NCBI RefSeq assembly: GCF_902832885.1
Contig: NZ_CADFDK010000001.1
Span: 1,302,001 to 1,366,000 of the forward strand
Direction of reading: 5' to 3'
DNA: 64,000 nt
From: Burkholderia seminalis DSM 23518
GTDB taxonomy: Bacteria > Pseudomonadota > Gammaproteobacteria > Burkholderiales > Burkholderiaceae
Shown in pieces: positions 19,696-29,428 of this stretch; position 1 is the stretch's first letter, and each line of letters opens with the position of its first letter. Under the pieces are notes generated by a model. It was not told the DNA's origin and ran no database searches. It saw only the letters and a program-made list of their open reading frames with translations. The translations under genes were made by a program, and so were the position numbers.

Positions 19696-20351
19696 GCGTG
19701 CTCCCTCAGCCATTCGGCCAGCGCACCGACATCGGGCGCGACGAAGCGAGGCGCGAGCGCCGCCAGCGCATCGGCCGTATGCGCGCCATACGCGACACCG
19801 ACACCGGCCGCCCCGGCGCTCGCGGCCATCTGCAGGTCGTGCGTCGTATCGCCGATCATCACGGTGCGCGCCAGATCCTGCCCCAATTCTCGCGACAATT
19901 CGTGCAGCATCGCCGGGTGCGGTTTCGAGAACGTCTCGTCCGCGCAGCGCGTCGCGTCGAACAGGCTCGTCAGCTTCGACTGGTCGAGCACGCGGTTCAG
20001 CCCCACCCGCCCCTTGCCGGTCGCCACCGCGAGCAGGTAGCCCGTGTCGCGCAGCTCGGCAAGCAGTTCGCGCACGCCGGCGAACAGCTCGATGCGCTGG
20101 TCGTCGAGCAGATAGTGATAGCGGTAGCGCTCGGCGAGCCTCGCGTACTCGGACGGATCGAGGGTCGGAGCGGTAATCTGCAGCGCGTCGCGCAGGCCGA
20201 GGCCGATCACGTAGCGCGACGCCTCGTCGGACGGCGTGGGAAGGCCGAGATCGCGGCACGCGGCCTGGATGCTGTGCGCGATGTGCGCAGTCGAATCCAT
20301 CAGCGTGCCGTCCCAGTCGAAGACGATCAGGTCAAATTGCTGTCGAGCCAT
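19692..20351 (-). CDS. HAD-superfamily phosphatase (Gph-like)
   Basis: A 219-residue haloacid dehalogenase-type hydrolase. Motif I is FDWDGTLMDS with D12 and D14, the lysine lies in FSKPHP and motif IV is MIGDTTHDLQMA. The class-1 cap fits phosphoglycolate-phosphatase-like enzymes. The substrate cannot be told from sequence. Start at 20351 (MARQQFDLIVF) is 5 bases after rluC, and the stop overlaps the Rieske start. Confidence 0.92.
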   Translation of the reverse strand: MARQQFDLIVFDWDGTLMDSTAHIAHSIQAACRDLGLPTPSDEASRYVIGLGLRDALQITAPTLDPSEYARLAERYRYHYLLDDQRIELFAGVRELLAELRDTGYLLAVATGKGRVGLNRVLDQSKLTSLFDATRCADETFSKPHPAMLHELSRELGQDLARTVMIGDTTHDLQMAASAGAAGVGVAYGAHTADALAALAPRFVAPDVGALAEWLREHA

Positions 20352-20356
20352 GCGGT

Positions 20357-21361
20357 TCAGGCGGTATCGCGCAGTGCGCTGAGTTGATCGAGGAAGCGCC
20401 GGCATTCGTCCGGCAGCGGCGCGTCGAACTGCAGCGCCTCGCCGGTCAGCGGATGCGCAAGCCGCAGCCGGTGCGCATGCAGGAACATCCGCTTCAGTGA
20501 CGGTTGCGCGTTCGCGCGCGCCAGCGCCTTGTTCAGTGCGAAATCGCCATACTTGGCGTCGCCGGCGATCGGCAGGCCGAGATGCGCGAGGTGCACGCGG
20601 ATCTGATGGGTCCGACCCGTTTTGAGTTCCGCCTCGACGAGCACATAGTCGGACCAGCGGTCGACGAGGTTGAACACCGTATGGGACGCCAGCCCGTCGT
20701 CCTGCACGCGCACGCGGCGCTCCCCTTCCGGGGTCGAATACTTGAACAGCGGCGCCTTGACCGCGCGGCGGCGGCCCCAGTCGGGCTGCCATTCGCCGTG
20801 CGCGCACGCGAAGTAACGCTTGTCCATCCGGTTCTCGCGGATCTGTTCGTGCAGGCCGACCAGCGCCGTGCGCTTTTTCGCGAGCATCAGGATCCCGGAC
20901 GTCTCGCGGTCGAGCCGGTGCACGAGTTCGAGGAATTTCGCGCGCGGGCGCGCCTGGCGCATCTGCTCGATCACGCCGAACGCGACGCCGCTGCCGCCGT
21001 GCACGGCGACGCCGGCCGGCTTGTCGATGACGAGCATCGCGTCGTCCTCGTACAGCACGTCGAAATTCGCGGGCGGCACGACCGGCGTGTCGGCGCGCGC
21101 CAGGTCGGCTGCCGCCACCCGTACGGGCGGCACGCGGACGATGTCGCCCAGCGCCAGGCGGTACTGCGCATCGATCCGGCCCTTGTTCACGCGCACTTCG
21201 CCGCTGCGGAGGATCCGGTAAATATGGCTTTTCGGCACGCCTTTACAGACGCGCAACAGGAAGTTGTCGATACGCTGACCGGCCGAGTTTTCGTCGATCT
21301 CGATCATCGATACCTGGCCGCTTGCGACCGAATTCTGGGATATTTTGCCTAACTCATTCAT
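20357..21361 (-). CDS. rluC: 23S rRNA pseudouridine synthase RluC
   Basis: Isomerises uridines 955, 2504 and 2580 of 23S rRNA in E. coli. An S4 RNA-binding domain at about 25-85 (SAGQRIDNFLLRVCKGVPKS) precedes the catalytic domain with D151 in HRLDRETSG. The conserved KTGRTHQIRVHLAHLG and IAGDAKYGD stretches follow. Length is 334 residues. It is divergent from rne, a pairing seen in many Proteobacteria, and heads a four-gene minus-strand group. Confidence 0.95.
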   Translation of the reverse strand: MNELGKISQNSVASGQVSMIEIDENSAGQRIDNFLLRVCKGVPKSHIYRILRSGEVRVNKGRIDAQYRLALGDIVRVPPVRVAAADLARADTPVVPPANFDVLYEDDAMLVIDKPAGVAVHGGSGVAFGVIEQMRQARPRAKFLELVHRLDRETSGILMLAKKRTALVGLHEQIRENRMDKRYFACAHGEWQPDWGRRRAVKAPLFKYSTPEGERRVRVQDDGLASHTVFNLVDRWSDYVLVEAELKTGRTHQIRVHLAHLGLPIAGDAKYGDFALNKALARANAQPSLKRMFLHAHRLRLAHPLTGEALQFDAPLPDECRRFLDQLSALRDTA

Positions 21362-22083
21362 ACTGAATATAATTTTGCCCAGCCTGACGTTGTGGGTGGC
21401 CTGACCGGCCGGCCCCGGCTGAATCGGGCAAGGCGCAAGCGCAAACCGTTATTTTACTTGCGCCGGGGGTCCGCTGCTCACCCCTAATCAAAGAGATGCA
21501 GCAAGTTGCACGCACGGCGCCGCCCGTCGGCAAGGATCGCGCCCACAGGCGGATTCGGTCGGCAAGGCGCCGCGGTAACGGAAAGTTGGTTGAAAAGAAT
21601 TTGATCGGCAGCCCGACGGCGCGAAGTGCGTCCGCAGGCTGCCGGTTGCGAAAATTACGGCGTTGCGCCCGATTTGGTCCCGCGAAGCGTGCGGGACTTG
21701 GCGACGTCAAACCAGGGAAGTACACCCCAAGCGGGAAAGTCGGGCTGGATTCGATACTCCCCGCTGCGGCCCAAGCCGCAGCATCTGCCGCCCGTCGGCG
21801 CGCGCGACGCATTGTGCGCGCCCGTGGCAATGCCCGGACTCAGGCTTAGCGCGCTTTTGCAGCGTGCGGTGTGTGAACGCCGTGCTTTGAAGCCGTATTC
21901 GCAGGTGCCCTATGGCCGCCGGCTCCGTCTTTCGGGCCCAAGCGCCTCTTCAGGCAATTCTCCCCGCCATCGTTCCCGCTCCAGCGTGCTCGTGACAACA
22001 CAACAAGGTGCGGCCTGCCGTCGTTCCCGCCCTCGCGACTGACAACCGCGAGGCGCCGGCAGCGGAGCCGCCTGGAGCCGTTC
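21362..22083 (+). promoter_or_regulatory. Long non-coding rluC-rne gap: probable structured rne leader
   Basis: 722 bases without a convincing gene. Two perfect hairpins stand out: GTCCCGC/GCGGGAC with a 7-base loop at 21677-21697, and GCTGCGGC-CCAA-GCCGCAGC at 21763-21782. GGAG at 22074-22077 serves the rne ATG. In E. coli the rne leader is also long and structured and lets RNase E control its own mRNA. I could not pick a reliable promoter by eye. Open frames in this stretch lack ribosome sites and recognisable content. Confidence 0.6.
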
Positions 22084-25000
22084 ATGAAACGCATGCTGTT
22101 CAATGCGACGCAGCAGGAGGAGCTGCGCGTCGCCATCGTCGATGGGCAAAAGCTCATCGACATCGACATCGAGACAGCCGGGCGCGAACAGCGCAAAGGC
22201 AATATCTACAAAGGTGTCATCACCCGTATCGAGCCTTCGCTCGAGGCGTGCTTCGTCAACTACGGCGAAGACCGCCACGGCTTCCTGCCGTTCAAGGAAG
22301 TCGCCCGCCAGTACTTCAAGGAAGGCATCGACATGCGCTCCGCGCGCATCCAGGATGCCCTGCGCGAAGGCCAGGAGCTGATCGTCCAGGTCGAGAAGGA
22401 AGAGCGTGGCAACAAGGGCGCCGCCCTCACCACCTTCATCTCGCTCGCCGGCCGTTACCTCGTGCTGATGCCGAACAATCCGCGCGGCGGCGGCGTGTCG
22501 CGCCGGATCGAGGGCGACGAGCGCCAGGAACTGCGCGAAACGATGGCGCAACTGCAGATCCCGGACGGCATGAGCATGATCGCCCGTACCGCGGGCATCG
22601 GCCGCAGCGCCGAGGAACTGCAGTGGGACCTGAACTACCTGCTGCAGCTGTGGCGCGCGATCGAAGCGGCGTCGCAAAGCGGCAATGCCGGCCAGCCGAT
22701 GCTGATCTATCTGGAATCGAGCCTCGTGATCCGCGCGATCCGGGACTATTTCCAGCCCGATATCGGCGAAATCCTGATCGACACGACCGAGATCCACGAT
22801 CAGGCCCGTGCGTTCATGGATATCGTGATGCCGGACAACGTGTCGAAGGTGAAGCGCTACCACGACGACGTGCCGCTGTTCTCGCGCTTCCAGATCGAGC
22901 ATCAGATCGAAACCGCGTACTCGCGTACGGTGCCGCTGCCGTCGGGCGGCGCGATCGTGATCGACCACACCGAAGCGCTCGTCGCGATCGACGTGAACTC
23001 GGCGCGCGCGACCAAGGGCGCGGACATCGAGGAAACGGCGACCCGCACGAACCTCGAAGCGGCCGACGAAGTCGCCCGCCAGCTACGCCTGCGTGACCTC
23101 GGCGGCCTGATCGTGATCGATTTCATCGACATGGAATCGGCGAAGAGCCAGCGTGAAGTCGAGCAGCGCCTGAAAGATGCGCTCAAGCACGACCGGGCGC
23201 GCGTGCAGATGGGCAAGATCTCCCGCTTCGGCCTGATGGAGCTGTCGCGCCAGCGCCTGCGTCCGGCCCTGTCGGAAGGCAGCCACGTGACCTGCCCGCG
23301 CTGTAACGGCACCGGCCACATCCGCGATACCGAATCGTCCGCGCTGCAGGTCCTGCGGATCATTCAGGAAGAAGCGATGAAGGAAAACACCGCGGCGATC
23401 CACTGCCAGGTGCCGGTCGAGGTGACCGCCTTCCTGCTCAACGAAAAGCGTCAGGAAATCAACAAGATCGAGTCGCGCTTCAAGGTCGGCATCGTGCTGA
23501 TCCCGAACAAGCACCTCGATACGCCGCACTATAAGCTCGAGCGCCTGCGTCACGACGATGCGCGCCTCGACGATCCGCGCGCGTCGTGGAAGATGGCCGA
23601 GGAAGCCGCCCGCGAACTCGAGTCGGAAACCGGCTACAGCAAGCGCGCCGCGGAAGTAAAGCCGAAGCAGGAAGCCGCGGTCAAGGGCATCACGCCCGAG
23701 CGTCCGGCCCCGAGCCCGGCGCCGCAGCGCCCGGTCGAACCGGTGGCCGCGCCCGCCCCGGCTGCCCCTGTCGCCGCGGCAAGCGGCGGCTTCATCGGCT
23801 GGCTGAAGGGCCTGTTCGGCGTCGCGCCGGCACCGGCGCCCGCACCGGTTGCTCCGGCACCGGCGAAGGAGCAGGCGGCCCGTCCGGCCCGCGAGCGGAC
23901 CGAAAAGACCGAGCAGCGCGGCGGCGATCGCAATCGCAACCGCCGCGGCGGCGCGCAGCAGGCGCAAGGCGGCCGCGATCAGGCAGCGGCAGGCCGTGGC
24001 CAGCCGCAACGCCAGGAACGCGAAGGCAAGGAAGTGCGCGAACCGCGTGAAGGCCGTGAGCCGCGCGAGGGCCGTGAGCTGCGTGAAGGTCGCGAAGGTC
24101 GCGAAGGTCGCGAAGGTCGTGAGGGCCGCGAAGGTCGCGAGGGCCGTGGCCCGCGCGAAGGCCGCGAGCCGCGTGAAAGCCGTGAGCCGCGCGAACCGCG
24201 CGAGAACCGCGAACCGCGCGAGCGTGCCGAGCAGGCGGACGCCGTCGAGGCAACCGGCCGCGGCGAGCGCCAGGAACGCGGCGAGCGTCGCGAGCGCGGC
24301 GAGCGCCGCAAGCCGACCCAGCATGCGGCCACGCTCGAGACCGTCAACCGCGGTGAAAACCACCCGGAACCGGAAGACGACAAGGCCGTTGCGGAGGCCC
24401 TGCCCGGCGCCGATCTGGCAGCCGATGCGGAAGCCGTCGCGCGCGACGGCGAAGAGCGCCGTCGTCGCCGTCGCGGCCGCCGCGGCGGTCGTCGTGAGCG
24501 CGAAGAAGACGGCACGGTCGTCGACCAGGCCGAGCAAGGCGCGGATGGCGAAGGCGCCGTGCAAGCCGTGACGCCGGCGGCACCGGCCGCTGTCGAACCG
24601 GCCCACACGGCCGCGCCGGCAGTCGTCGCAGCCGTGGCAAGCGCGGTCGTCGTGGAAGCAGTCGTCGAGCAGCATGCTGCTCCGGCCACTGTCGAAACCC
24701 CGGCGCCGGCACCCGTCGAAGCGGCTCCGGTCGAGCCGGCCGTCGCCGTGCAGGTCGCGGAACCGGCGCCGGTTGCACCGGCCGTCGTCGCCGAAGCCGG
24801 TCCGGCTCCGGTCGCGGTTTCGCCGACCGACGCGTTCGAAGTGCCGGCAGTCCCGGCCGCGGCCCCGGTCGCTGTCGAGGCGCCGCAGCCGGCGCCCGTC
24901 GAGCAAGCCGCGCCGGCCGTAGCGATCGAAGCCGCTCCGGTGGCAGTCGAACCGGCACCGGTCGCCGTTGCGCCGGTCGAGGTCGCCGCCGCACCGGCGC

Positions 25001-25227
25001 CGGCAGCCGCTCCCGCGCAACCGGCAGCCGCGCCCGCTTCGGCGAGCCTGGACGCCGTGCTGGAGCAAGCCGGCCTCGTCTGGGTGAACACGGACGCCGG
25101 CAAGCTCGCTGCCGCGCAGGAAGCCGCGTCGCAGCTCCCGCGCCCGGCCCGCGTGCCGCGCGAACGCAAGGTGCTGCCGCCGGCCGATACGGCCCCGATG
25201 CAGCAGGTCGAAACGACGCATCACTAA
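22084..25227 (+). CDS. rne: Ribonuclease E
   Basis: Essential endonuclease of mRNA decay and rRNA/tRNA processing and degradosome scaffold, 1047 residues. The catalytic half aligns with E. coli numbering: S1 domain about 37-120, metal-binding D303 ([12 protein letters not shown]) and D346 (IDFIDME), zinc-link cysteines C404 and C407 (CPRCNGTG). The non-catalytic half, from about 510, is low-complexity: an amphipathic patch [11 protein letters not shown] near 571 (probable membrane anchor), then Arg/Gly/Glu repeats at about 640-760 and a long Ala/Pro/Val tail. A conserved ending [13 protein letters not shown] is the C-terminal interaction motif seen in Burkholderia and related species. Confidence 0.98.
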   Translation: MKRMLFNATQQEELRVAIVDGQKLIDIDIETAGREQRKGNIYKGVITRIEPSLEACFVNYGEDRHGFLPFKEVARQYFKEGIDMRSARIQDALREGQELIVQVEKEERGNKGAALTTFISLAGRYLVLMPNNPRGGGVSRRIEGDERQELRETMAQLQIPDGMSMIARTAGIGRSAEELQWDLNYLLQLWRAIEAASQSGNAGQPMLIYLESSLVIRAIRDYFQPDIGEILIDTTEIHDQARAFMDIVMPDNVSKVKRYHDDVPLFSRFQIEHQIETAYSRTVPLPSGGAIVIDHTEALVAIDVNSARATKGADIEETATRTNLEAADEVARQLRLRDLGGLIVIDFIDMESAKSQREVEQRLKDALKHDRARVQMGKISRFGLMELSRQRLRPALSEGSHVTCPRCNGTGHIRDTESSALQVLRIIQEEAMKENTAAIHCQVPVEVTAFLLNEKRQEINKIESRFKVGIVLIPNKHLDTPHYKLERLRHDDARLDDPRASWKMAEEAARELESETGYSKRAAEVKPKQEAAVKGITPERPAPSPAPQRPVEPVAAPAPAAPVAAASGGFIGWLKGLFGVAPAPAPAPVAPAPAKEQAARPARERTEKTEQRGGDRNRNRRGGAQQAQGGRDQAAAGRGQPQRQEREGKEVREPREGREPREGRELREGREGREGREGREGREGREGRGPREGREPRESREPREPRENREPRERAEQADAVEATGRGERQERGERRERGERRKPTQHAATLETVNRGENHPEPEDDKAVAEALPGADLAADAEAVARDGEERRRRRRGRRGGRREREEDGTVVDQAEQGADGEGAVQAVTPAAPAAVEPAHTAAPAVVAAVASAVVVEAVVEQHAAPATVETPAPAPVEAAPVEPAVAVQVAEPAPVAPAVVAEAGPAPVAVSPTDAFEVPAVPAAAPVAVEAPQPAPVEQAAPAVAIEAAPVAVEPAPVAVAPVEVAAAPAPAAAPAQPAAAPASASLDAVLEQAGLVWVNTDAGKLAAAQEAASQLPRPARVPRERKVLPPADTAPMQQVETTHH
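24046..24235 (+). repeat. Tandem EGR/REP-coding repeats in rne
   Basis: In-frame 9- and 12-base units coding EGR and EPR repeat more than ten times, for example successive cgcgaaggt units around 24090-24120. The peptide is a highly charged RNA-binding-like patch in the RNase E tail. Repeats of this kind change copy number readily between strains. Confidence 0.85.
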
Positions 25228-25246
25228 GTCGCATCGCCCGACCAGG

Positions 25247-25272
25247 AAAAGCCCGCCTCCGGCGGGCTTTTT
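25247..25272 (+). terminator. Intrinsic terminator of rne
   Basis: AAAAGCCCGCC, a TCC loop and GGCGGGCTTTTT form a 10-bp stem with a T-run, 20 bases past the rne stop. It is a textbook Rho-independent terminator. Confidence 0.9.
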
Positions 25273-25356
25273 CATGTCCGCGCTGCGGGTTTCCGCCCAC
25301 CGGACCCGCCGGCCGCTTGCGGCTAAAATGGAGGTCTGATTCGCACTTCTTTCAAC

Positions 25357-26469
25357 ATGTCCCGACGCATCATTCCCCTCGCCGACGTCAGCGGGATGCC
25401 GGACGTCTCCGGCGTCGCGCATGCCCCCGACGGCACGCTGGCCGACACGCTCGCCAGGCCGCTGCGCGACCTGCGCATTTCGGTGACGGACCGCTGCAAC
25501 TTCCGTTGCGTGTACTGCATGCCGCGCGCGGTCTTCGACAAGGACTACCCGTTCCTGCCGCACAGCGCCCTGCTCACGCACGAGGAGATCGAGCGCGTGG
25601 CGCGACTCTTTGTCGCACACGGCGTCGAGAAGATCCGCATCACGGGCGGCGAGCCGCTGCTGCGCAAGAATCTCGAATTCCTGATCGAGCGCCTCGCGCG
25701 CCTGACGACGCACGCCGGCCGCCCGCTCGACCTGACGCTGACCACCAACGGCTCGCTGCTCGCGCGCAAGGCGCGTGCGCTGAAGGACGCCGGGCTCACA
25801 CGCGTGACGGTCAGCCTCGACGCGCTCGACGACGCGCTGTTCAAGCGCATGAACGATGCCGAGTTCGCGAGTGCCGACGTGCTCGACGGCATCTTCGCCG
25901 CGCAGGCGGCCGGCCTCGCGCCGGTCAAGGTCAACATGGTGGTGAAGCGCGGCACCAACGACAGCGAGATCCTGCCGATGGCCGAGCGTTTCCGCGGCAC
26001 CGGCGTGGTCCTGCGCTTCATCGAATACATGGACGTCGGCACGTCGAACGGCTGGAACATGACCGAGGTGCTGCCGTCGGCCGACGTCGTCGCGCGGATC
26101 GCCGAACATTTCCCGCTGGTGCCGCTCGACGCGCACACGGCGGCCGAAACCGCGCAACGCTGGGGTTATGCGGACGGCAGCGGCGAGATCGGCGTGATCT
26201 CGAGCGTCACCCAGGCCTTTTGCGGGGACTGCACGCGCGCGCGGCTGTCGACCGAAGGCAAGCTGTACCTGTGCCTGTTCGCGTCGACGGGTCACGACCT
26301 GCGCGCGCTCGTGCGCGGCGGCGCGACCGACGCCGAGATCGCGACCGCGATCGCCCGCATCTGGCAGGCCCGCACCGATCGCTATTCGCAGCTGCGTGGC
26401 AGCGCATCGGCCGAGGCCATGCCCGACGGCACCGGCAAGCGTGTCGAAATGTCGTATATCGGCGGCTGA
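25357..26469 (+). CDS. moaA: GTP 3',8-cyclase MoaA
   Basis: Radical SAM enzyme for the first step of molybdenum cofactor synthesis, 370 residues. The SAM cluster cysteines are C47, C51 and C54 in [12 protein letters not shown]. The second cluster is formed by [11 protein letters not shown] and the later LCLF cysteine. The C-terminal GG (YIGG) needed for activity is present. The first 35 residues are a non-conserved extension. It opens a moaA-mobA-moeA group. Confidence 0.97.
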   Translation: MSRRIIPLADVSGMPDVSGVAHAPDGTLADTLARPLRDLRISVTDRCNFRCVYCMPRAVFDKDYPFLPHSALLTHEEIERVARLFVAHGVEKIRITGGEPLLRKNLEFLIERLARLTTHAGRPLDLTLTTNGSLLARKARALKDAGLTRVTVSLDALDDALFKRMNDAEFASADVLDGIFAAQAAGLAPVKVNMVVKRGTNDSEILPMAERFRGTGVVLRFIEYMDVGTSNGWNMTEVLPSADVVARIAEHFPLVPLDAHTAAETAQRWGYADGSGEIGVISSVTQAFCGDCTRARLSTEGKLYLCLFASTGHDLRALVRGGATDAEIATAIARIWQARTDRYSQLRGSASAEAMPDGTGKRVEMSYIGG

Positions 26470-26498
26470 CGCACGCCGCCCCGTTCCGCTTTCGCGCG

Positions 26499-27116
26499 AT
26501 GCCCGCTTCCGCCTCCCCCTCGATCGCCGGCCTGCTGCTCGCAGGCGGGCGCGCCACGCGCATGGACGGCGTCGACAAGGGCCTGCAGTTGCTCGACGGC
26601 ACGCCGCTCGCGCTGCATGTGCTGCGCCGGCTGTCGCCGCAGGTCGACGAGACGCTGATCAGCGCGAATCGCCACGCCGATCGCTATGCCGAGCTCGGCG
26701 CGCCGTTCGGCGCGCGCATCGTCGCGGACGACACAACCGACTTCCCCGGTCCGCTCGCGGGCCTGCTCGCCGGCATGCGGGTGGCGCGCGCGCCGCTCGT
26801 CGCGTGCTCGCCGTGCGATACGCCCTACCTGCCCGCCGACCTCGTCGCGCGGCTGCACGCGGCGCTCGACGCGCAACAGGCCGACATCGCGATGGCCGTG
26901 ACCGTCGATGCGCAGCAGGCGCGCTCGCCGCAACCGACGTTCGCGCTGCTGCGCACGTCGCTGGCCGACGATCTGGCCGCCCGGCTCGCGGCCGGCGACC
27001 GCAAGGTGCGTGCGTGGTACGCACGCCACAAGACGGTCGAAGTCGAGTTTCGCGACGAGCGTGCGTTTTACAATGCCAATTCCTGGCAGGATCTCGCCGC
27101 GCTGGCCCGTCGCTGA
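26499..27116 (+). CDS. mobA: Molybdenum cofactor guanylyltransferase MobA
   Basis: Transfers GMP from GTP to molybdopterin, making the bis-MGD form used by DMSO-reductase-family enzymes. The 205-residue product starts MPASASPSIAG at 26499. The nucleotide-binding motif LLLAGGRATRMDGVDKGLQ is at about 12-30, and later ACSPCDTPYLP fits the family. It follows moaA by 29 bases and precedes moeA by 114. Confidence 0.95.
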   Translation: MPASASPSIAGLLLAGGRATRMDGVDKGLQLLDGTPLALHVLRRLSPQVDETLISANRHADRYAELGAPFGARIVADDTTDFPGPLAGLLAGMRVARAPLVACSPCDTPYLPADLVARLHAALDAQQADIAMAVTVDAQQARSPQPTFALLRTSLADDLAARLAAGDRKVRAWYARHKTVEVEFRDERAFYNANSWQDLAALARR

Positions 27117-27230
27117 CGGCGCGTCCGTGCCGCTCCCGCCCGGTGCCCGCCGCACGCGACACTCGCGCCCAGGCACCCTCCTCGCGCCACCGGCCACGAA
27201 CCCGATACGCCTTGCGGCGCAGTCCGACTG

Positions 27231-28529
27231 ATGATCACGCAATCCTCGCCCGCCTCCCGAGCCGCACCCGATTCCGATGCCCCGCTGTCGCTCGCCGACG
27301 CACAGGCACTCGCGTGCCGTTTCGCGGCGCCGGTCGACGCGTGCGACACGGTGATGCTGCGTGATGCGCTCGACCGCGTGCTCGTGGCTGACGTGAACGC
27401 ACCGTTCGACATTCCCGCGTACGACAACTCGGCGATGGACGGCTACGCATTCGACGGCAGCGCCGGCGCGCCCGCGACGCCGCAGGGCGACATCGCGATG
27501 ACGGTCGCCGGCACCGCGTTCGCGGGTCATCCGTTCGATGGCGCCGTGGCAGCCGGCTCGTGCGTGCGCATCATGACGGGCGCGCCGATGCCGGCCGGAT
27601 GCGACACGGTGATTCCGCAGGAACGCGTGCGCATCGACGGCGACACGATCCGTTTCGGCGCGCACGAAGTCTCGCGCGGCGCGAACTGCCGCAAGGCCGG
27701 CGAGGATCTCGCGCGCGGCGCCTGTGCGCTCGCCGCGGGCCGCATTCTGCGCCCGTCGGATCTCGGCCTGCTCGCCTCGTTCGGCGTCACCGACGTCACG
27801 GTGCGCCGCCGCGTGCGCGTCGCCGTGTTCTCGACCGGTGACGAGCTGCGCGAACCCGGTGAACCGCTCGCCCGCGGCGCGCTGTACGACAGCAATCGCG
27901 GCATGCTGATCGCGATGCTGGAAAGGCTGCATGTCGACGCGCTCGATCTCGGGATCGTTCGCGACGACCCGGCCGCGCTCGAAGCCGCGTTGCGCGACGC
28001 CATCGACGTGCAGGCCGACGCGGTGATCACGTCGGGCGGCGTCTCGGTCGGGGAAGCCGACTTCACGCGTGACGTGATGGCAAAACTCGGCGACGTGACG
28101 TTCGCGAGCCTCGCGCTGCGGCCCGGCCGGCCGCTCGCCTGCGACACGCTCGCGCGTGCGGCCGGCGGCACCGGTCACGCGCTCTTCTTCGGGCTGCCCG
28201 GCAATCCGGTCGCGTCGGCCGTGACGTTCTACGCGATCGTGCGCCCGGCGCTGCTGACGCTGGCCGGCGCGCGGACGCCGCCGCCGGCGACGTACCCGGC
28301 GCTCAGCACGCAGGCATTGAAGAAGCGCCCCGGCCGCACCGAATACCTGCGCGGCATCGCGACACGCTCCGCCGACGGCCGCTGGCACGTCACGCCGGCC
28401 GGCTCGCAGAGTTCCGCCTCGTTGAGCGGCCTCGCGGCCGCCAACTGTTTCATCGTCCTGGGCCACGATACCGCGGCAGTCGACGCGGGCACCCCGGTCG
28501 ACATCCTGCCGCTCGACGGCCTGATCTGA
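27231..28529 (+). CDS. moeA: Molybdopterin molybdenumtransferase MoeA
   Basis: Inserts molybdate into adenylated molybdopterin; 432 residues. The N-terminal MoeA domains include DIPAYDNSAMDGYAF, and the MPT-binding domain shows VFSTGDEL, TSGGVSVGEADF and FFGLPGNPVASAVTF. Third gene of the molybdenum cofactor group; mogA, which makes its substrate, lies 26 kb away in this window. Confidence 0.97.
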   Translation: MITQSSPASRAAPDSDAPLSLADAQALACRFAAPVDACDTVMLRDALDRVLVADVNAPFDIPAYDNSAMDGYAFDGSAGAPATPQGDIAMTVAGTAFAGHPFDGAVAAGSCVRIMTGAPMPAGCDTVIPQERVRIDGDTIRFGAHEVSRGANCRKAGEDLARGACALAAGRILRPSDLGLLASFGVTDVTVRRRVRVAVFSTGDELREPGEPLARGALYDSNRGMLIAMLERLHVDALDLGIVRDDPAALEAALRDAIDVQADAVITSGGVSVGEADFTRDVMAKLGDVTFASLALRPGRPLACDTLARAAGGTGHALFFGLPGNPVASAVTFYAIVRPALLTLAGARTPPPATYPALSTQALKKRPGRTEYLRGIATRSADGRWHVTPAGSQSSASLSGLAAANCFIVLGHDTAAVDAGTPVDILPLDGLI

Positions 28530-28568
28530 ATTCCACTATCGGTATATTTCTACGGGGGCAATCCGCAC

Positions 28569-28844
28569 ATGAAGAAACAAATCTCGTCGATCGCCGCGGG
28601 GCAGACCGCAAAGGCGCTGATCCTCGTGTATCTGACGTTCAGCGTGCCGATCGTGCTGCTCGGCATTCTCGTCGCGTACATCCGCTACGGGATGGTCGAA
28701 CTGAGCACGATCCTGAGCGCACTGCTGCTGAACGCCATTCTCGGCTTCGTGCTGCTGTGGATCGCCTGCCACGCGTACAACTGGGTCGCGTCGCGCTTCG
28801 GCGGCATCGAGATCGTGCTGTCCGATCCGCCGGAGGAAGCGTGA
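28569..28844 (+). CDS. Small two-span membrane protein, unknown function
   Basis: A 91-residue protein with hydrophobic segments at about 16-38 and 46-67, a short loop and a C-terminal tail EIVLSDPPEEA. I do not recognise the family. The stop overlaps the GTG start of the acetyltransferase gene, so the two are translationally coupled. It lies 39 bases after moeA with a GGGGCA-like site upstream. Confidence 0.75.
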   Translation: MKKQISSIAAGQTAKALILVYLTFSVPIVLLGILVAYIRYGMVELSTILSALLLNAILGFVLLWIACHAYNWVASRFGGIEIVLSDPPEEA

Positions 28845-29326
28845 GCGGCACGCCGCTGATCCGCGCGGCCGAAACACGCGACGTCGGCGCGATCCTCGCG
28901 CTGATGCGCGAACTGGCCGCGTTCGAAAAGCTCACGGATCTGTTCGTCGCGACCGAGGCCGATCTCGCCGATGCGTTGTTCGGCGAACACCCCGCCGCCG
29001 AAGCGCGGGTGGCCGAGCACGACGGTGCGATCGTCGCGTATGCACTGTTCTTCCACAACTATTCGACGTTCCTCGGCCGTCGCGGCCTCTACCTCGAGGA
29101 TCTGTACGTGCAGCCGTCGCAGCGCGGCACGGGCCTCGGCACCGCGATGCTGCGTCATCTCGCGGCCCTGGCCGTCGAGCGCCGTTGCGCTCGCTTCGAA
29201 TGGTCGGTCCTCGACTGGAACCAGCCCGCGATCGAGTTCTACGAGAAAATGGGCGCGACCGTGCTGCCCGAATGGCGCATCGTCCGCGTCACGGGCGACG
29301 CGCTGGGTACACTCGCCGGACAATGA
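28841..29326 (+). CDS. GNAT-family N-acetyltransferase
   Basis: A 161-residue acetyltransferase from a GTG start at 28841 that overlaps the previous stop (GTGA); starting further upstream would run through the membrane-protein gene. The core YLEDLYVQPSQRGTGLGTAML carries the acetyl-CoA pyrophosphate loop (Q/RxxGxG/A), and WNQPAIEFYEKMGA is the typical C-terminal motif. This is close to the diamine/spermidine acetyltransferase type, but the substrate is not known. Confidence 0.88.
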   Translation: MSGTPLIRAAETRDVGAILALMRELAAFEKLTDLFVATEADLADALFGEHPAAEARVAEHDGAIVAYALFFHNYSTFLGRRGLYLEDLYVQPSQRGTGLGTAMLRHLAALAVERRCARFEWSVLDWNQPAIEFYEKMGATVLPEWRIVRVTGDALGTLAGQ

Positions 29327-29373
29327 GCGCGGGCCGGCCGCTCCGGTGGTCGCTTCAGAAACTGCTTCAACGG

Positions 29374-29401
29374 AAAACGGGCGCCTCGGCGCCCGTTTTT
29401 T
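29374..29401. terminator. Bidirectional intrinsic terminator (GNAT / rmuC)
   Basis: AAAACGGGCGCC, a TC-centred loop and GGCGCCCGTTTTTT form a strong stem. It has T-runs on both strands and sits between the convergent acetyltransferase and rmuC genes. Confidence 0.85.
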
Positions 29402-29428
29402 CGTCCCGCTTGCTGTGGGCGACTCACG

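Noticed and set aside
21626-22042. Open frames in the rluC-rne gap as possible genes
   Set aside because: No ribosome sites, no recognisable sequence, and the frames lie over hairpins. Better explained as leader.
24081-24150. CRISPR-like array suggested by repeated 9-base units
   Set aside because: Units have no spacers, are in frame and encode EGR repeats within rne.
23083-26295. 1070-residue minus-strand open frame antisense to rne and moaA
   Set aside because: It is the complement of two certain genes, with an Arg-rich composition caused by high G+C, and no ribosome site or recognisable domain.
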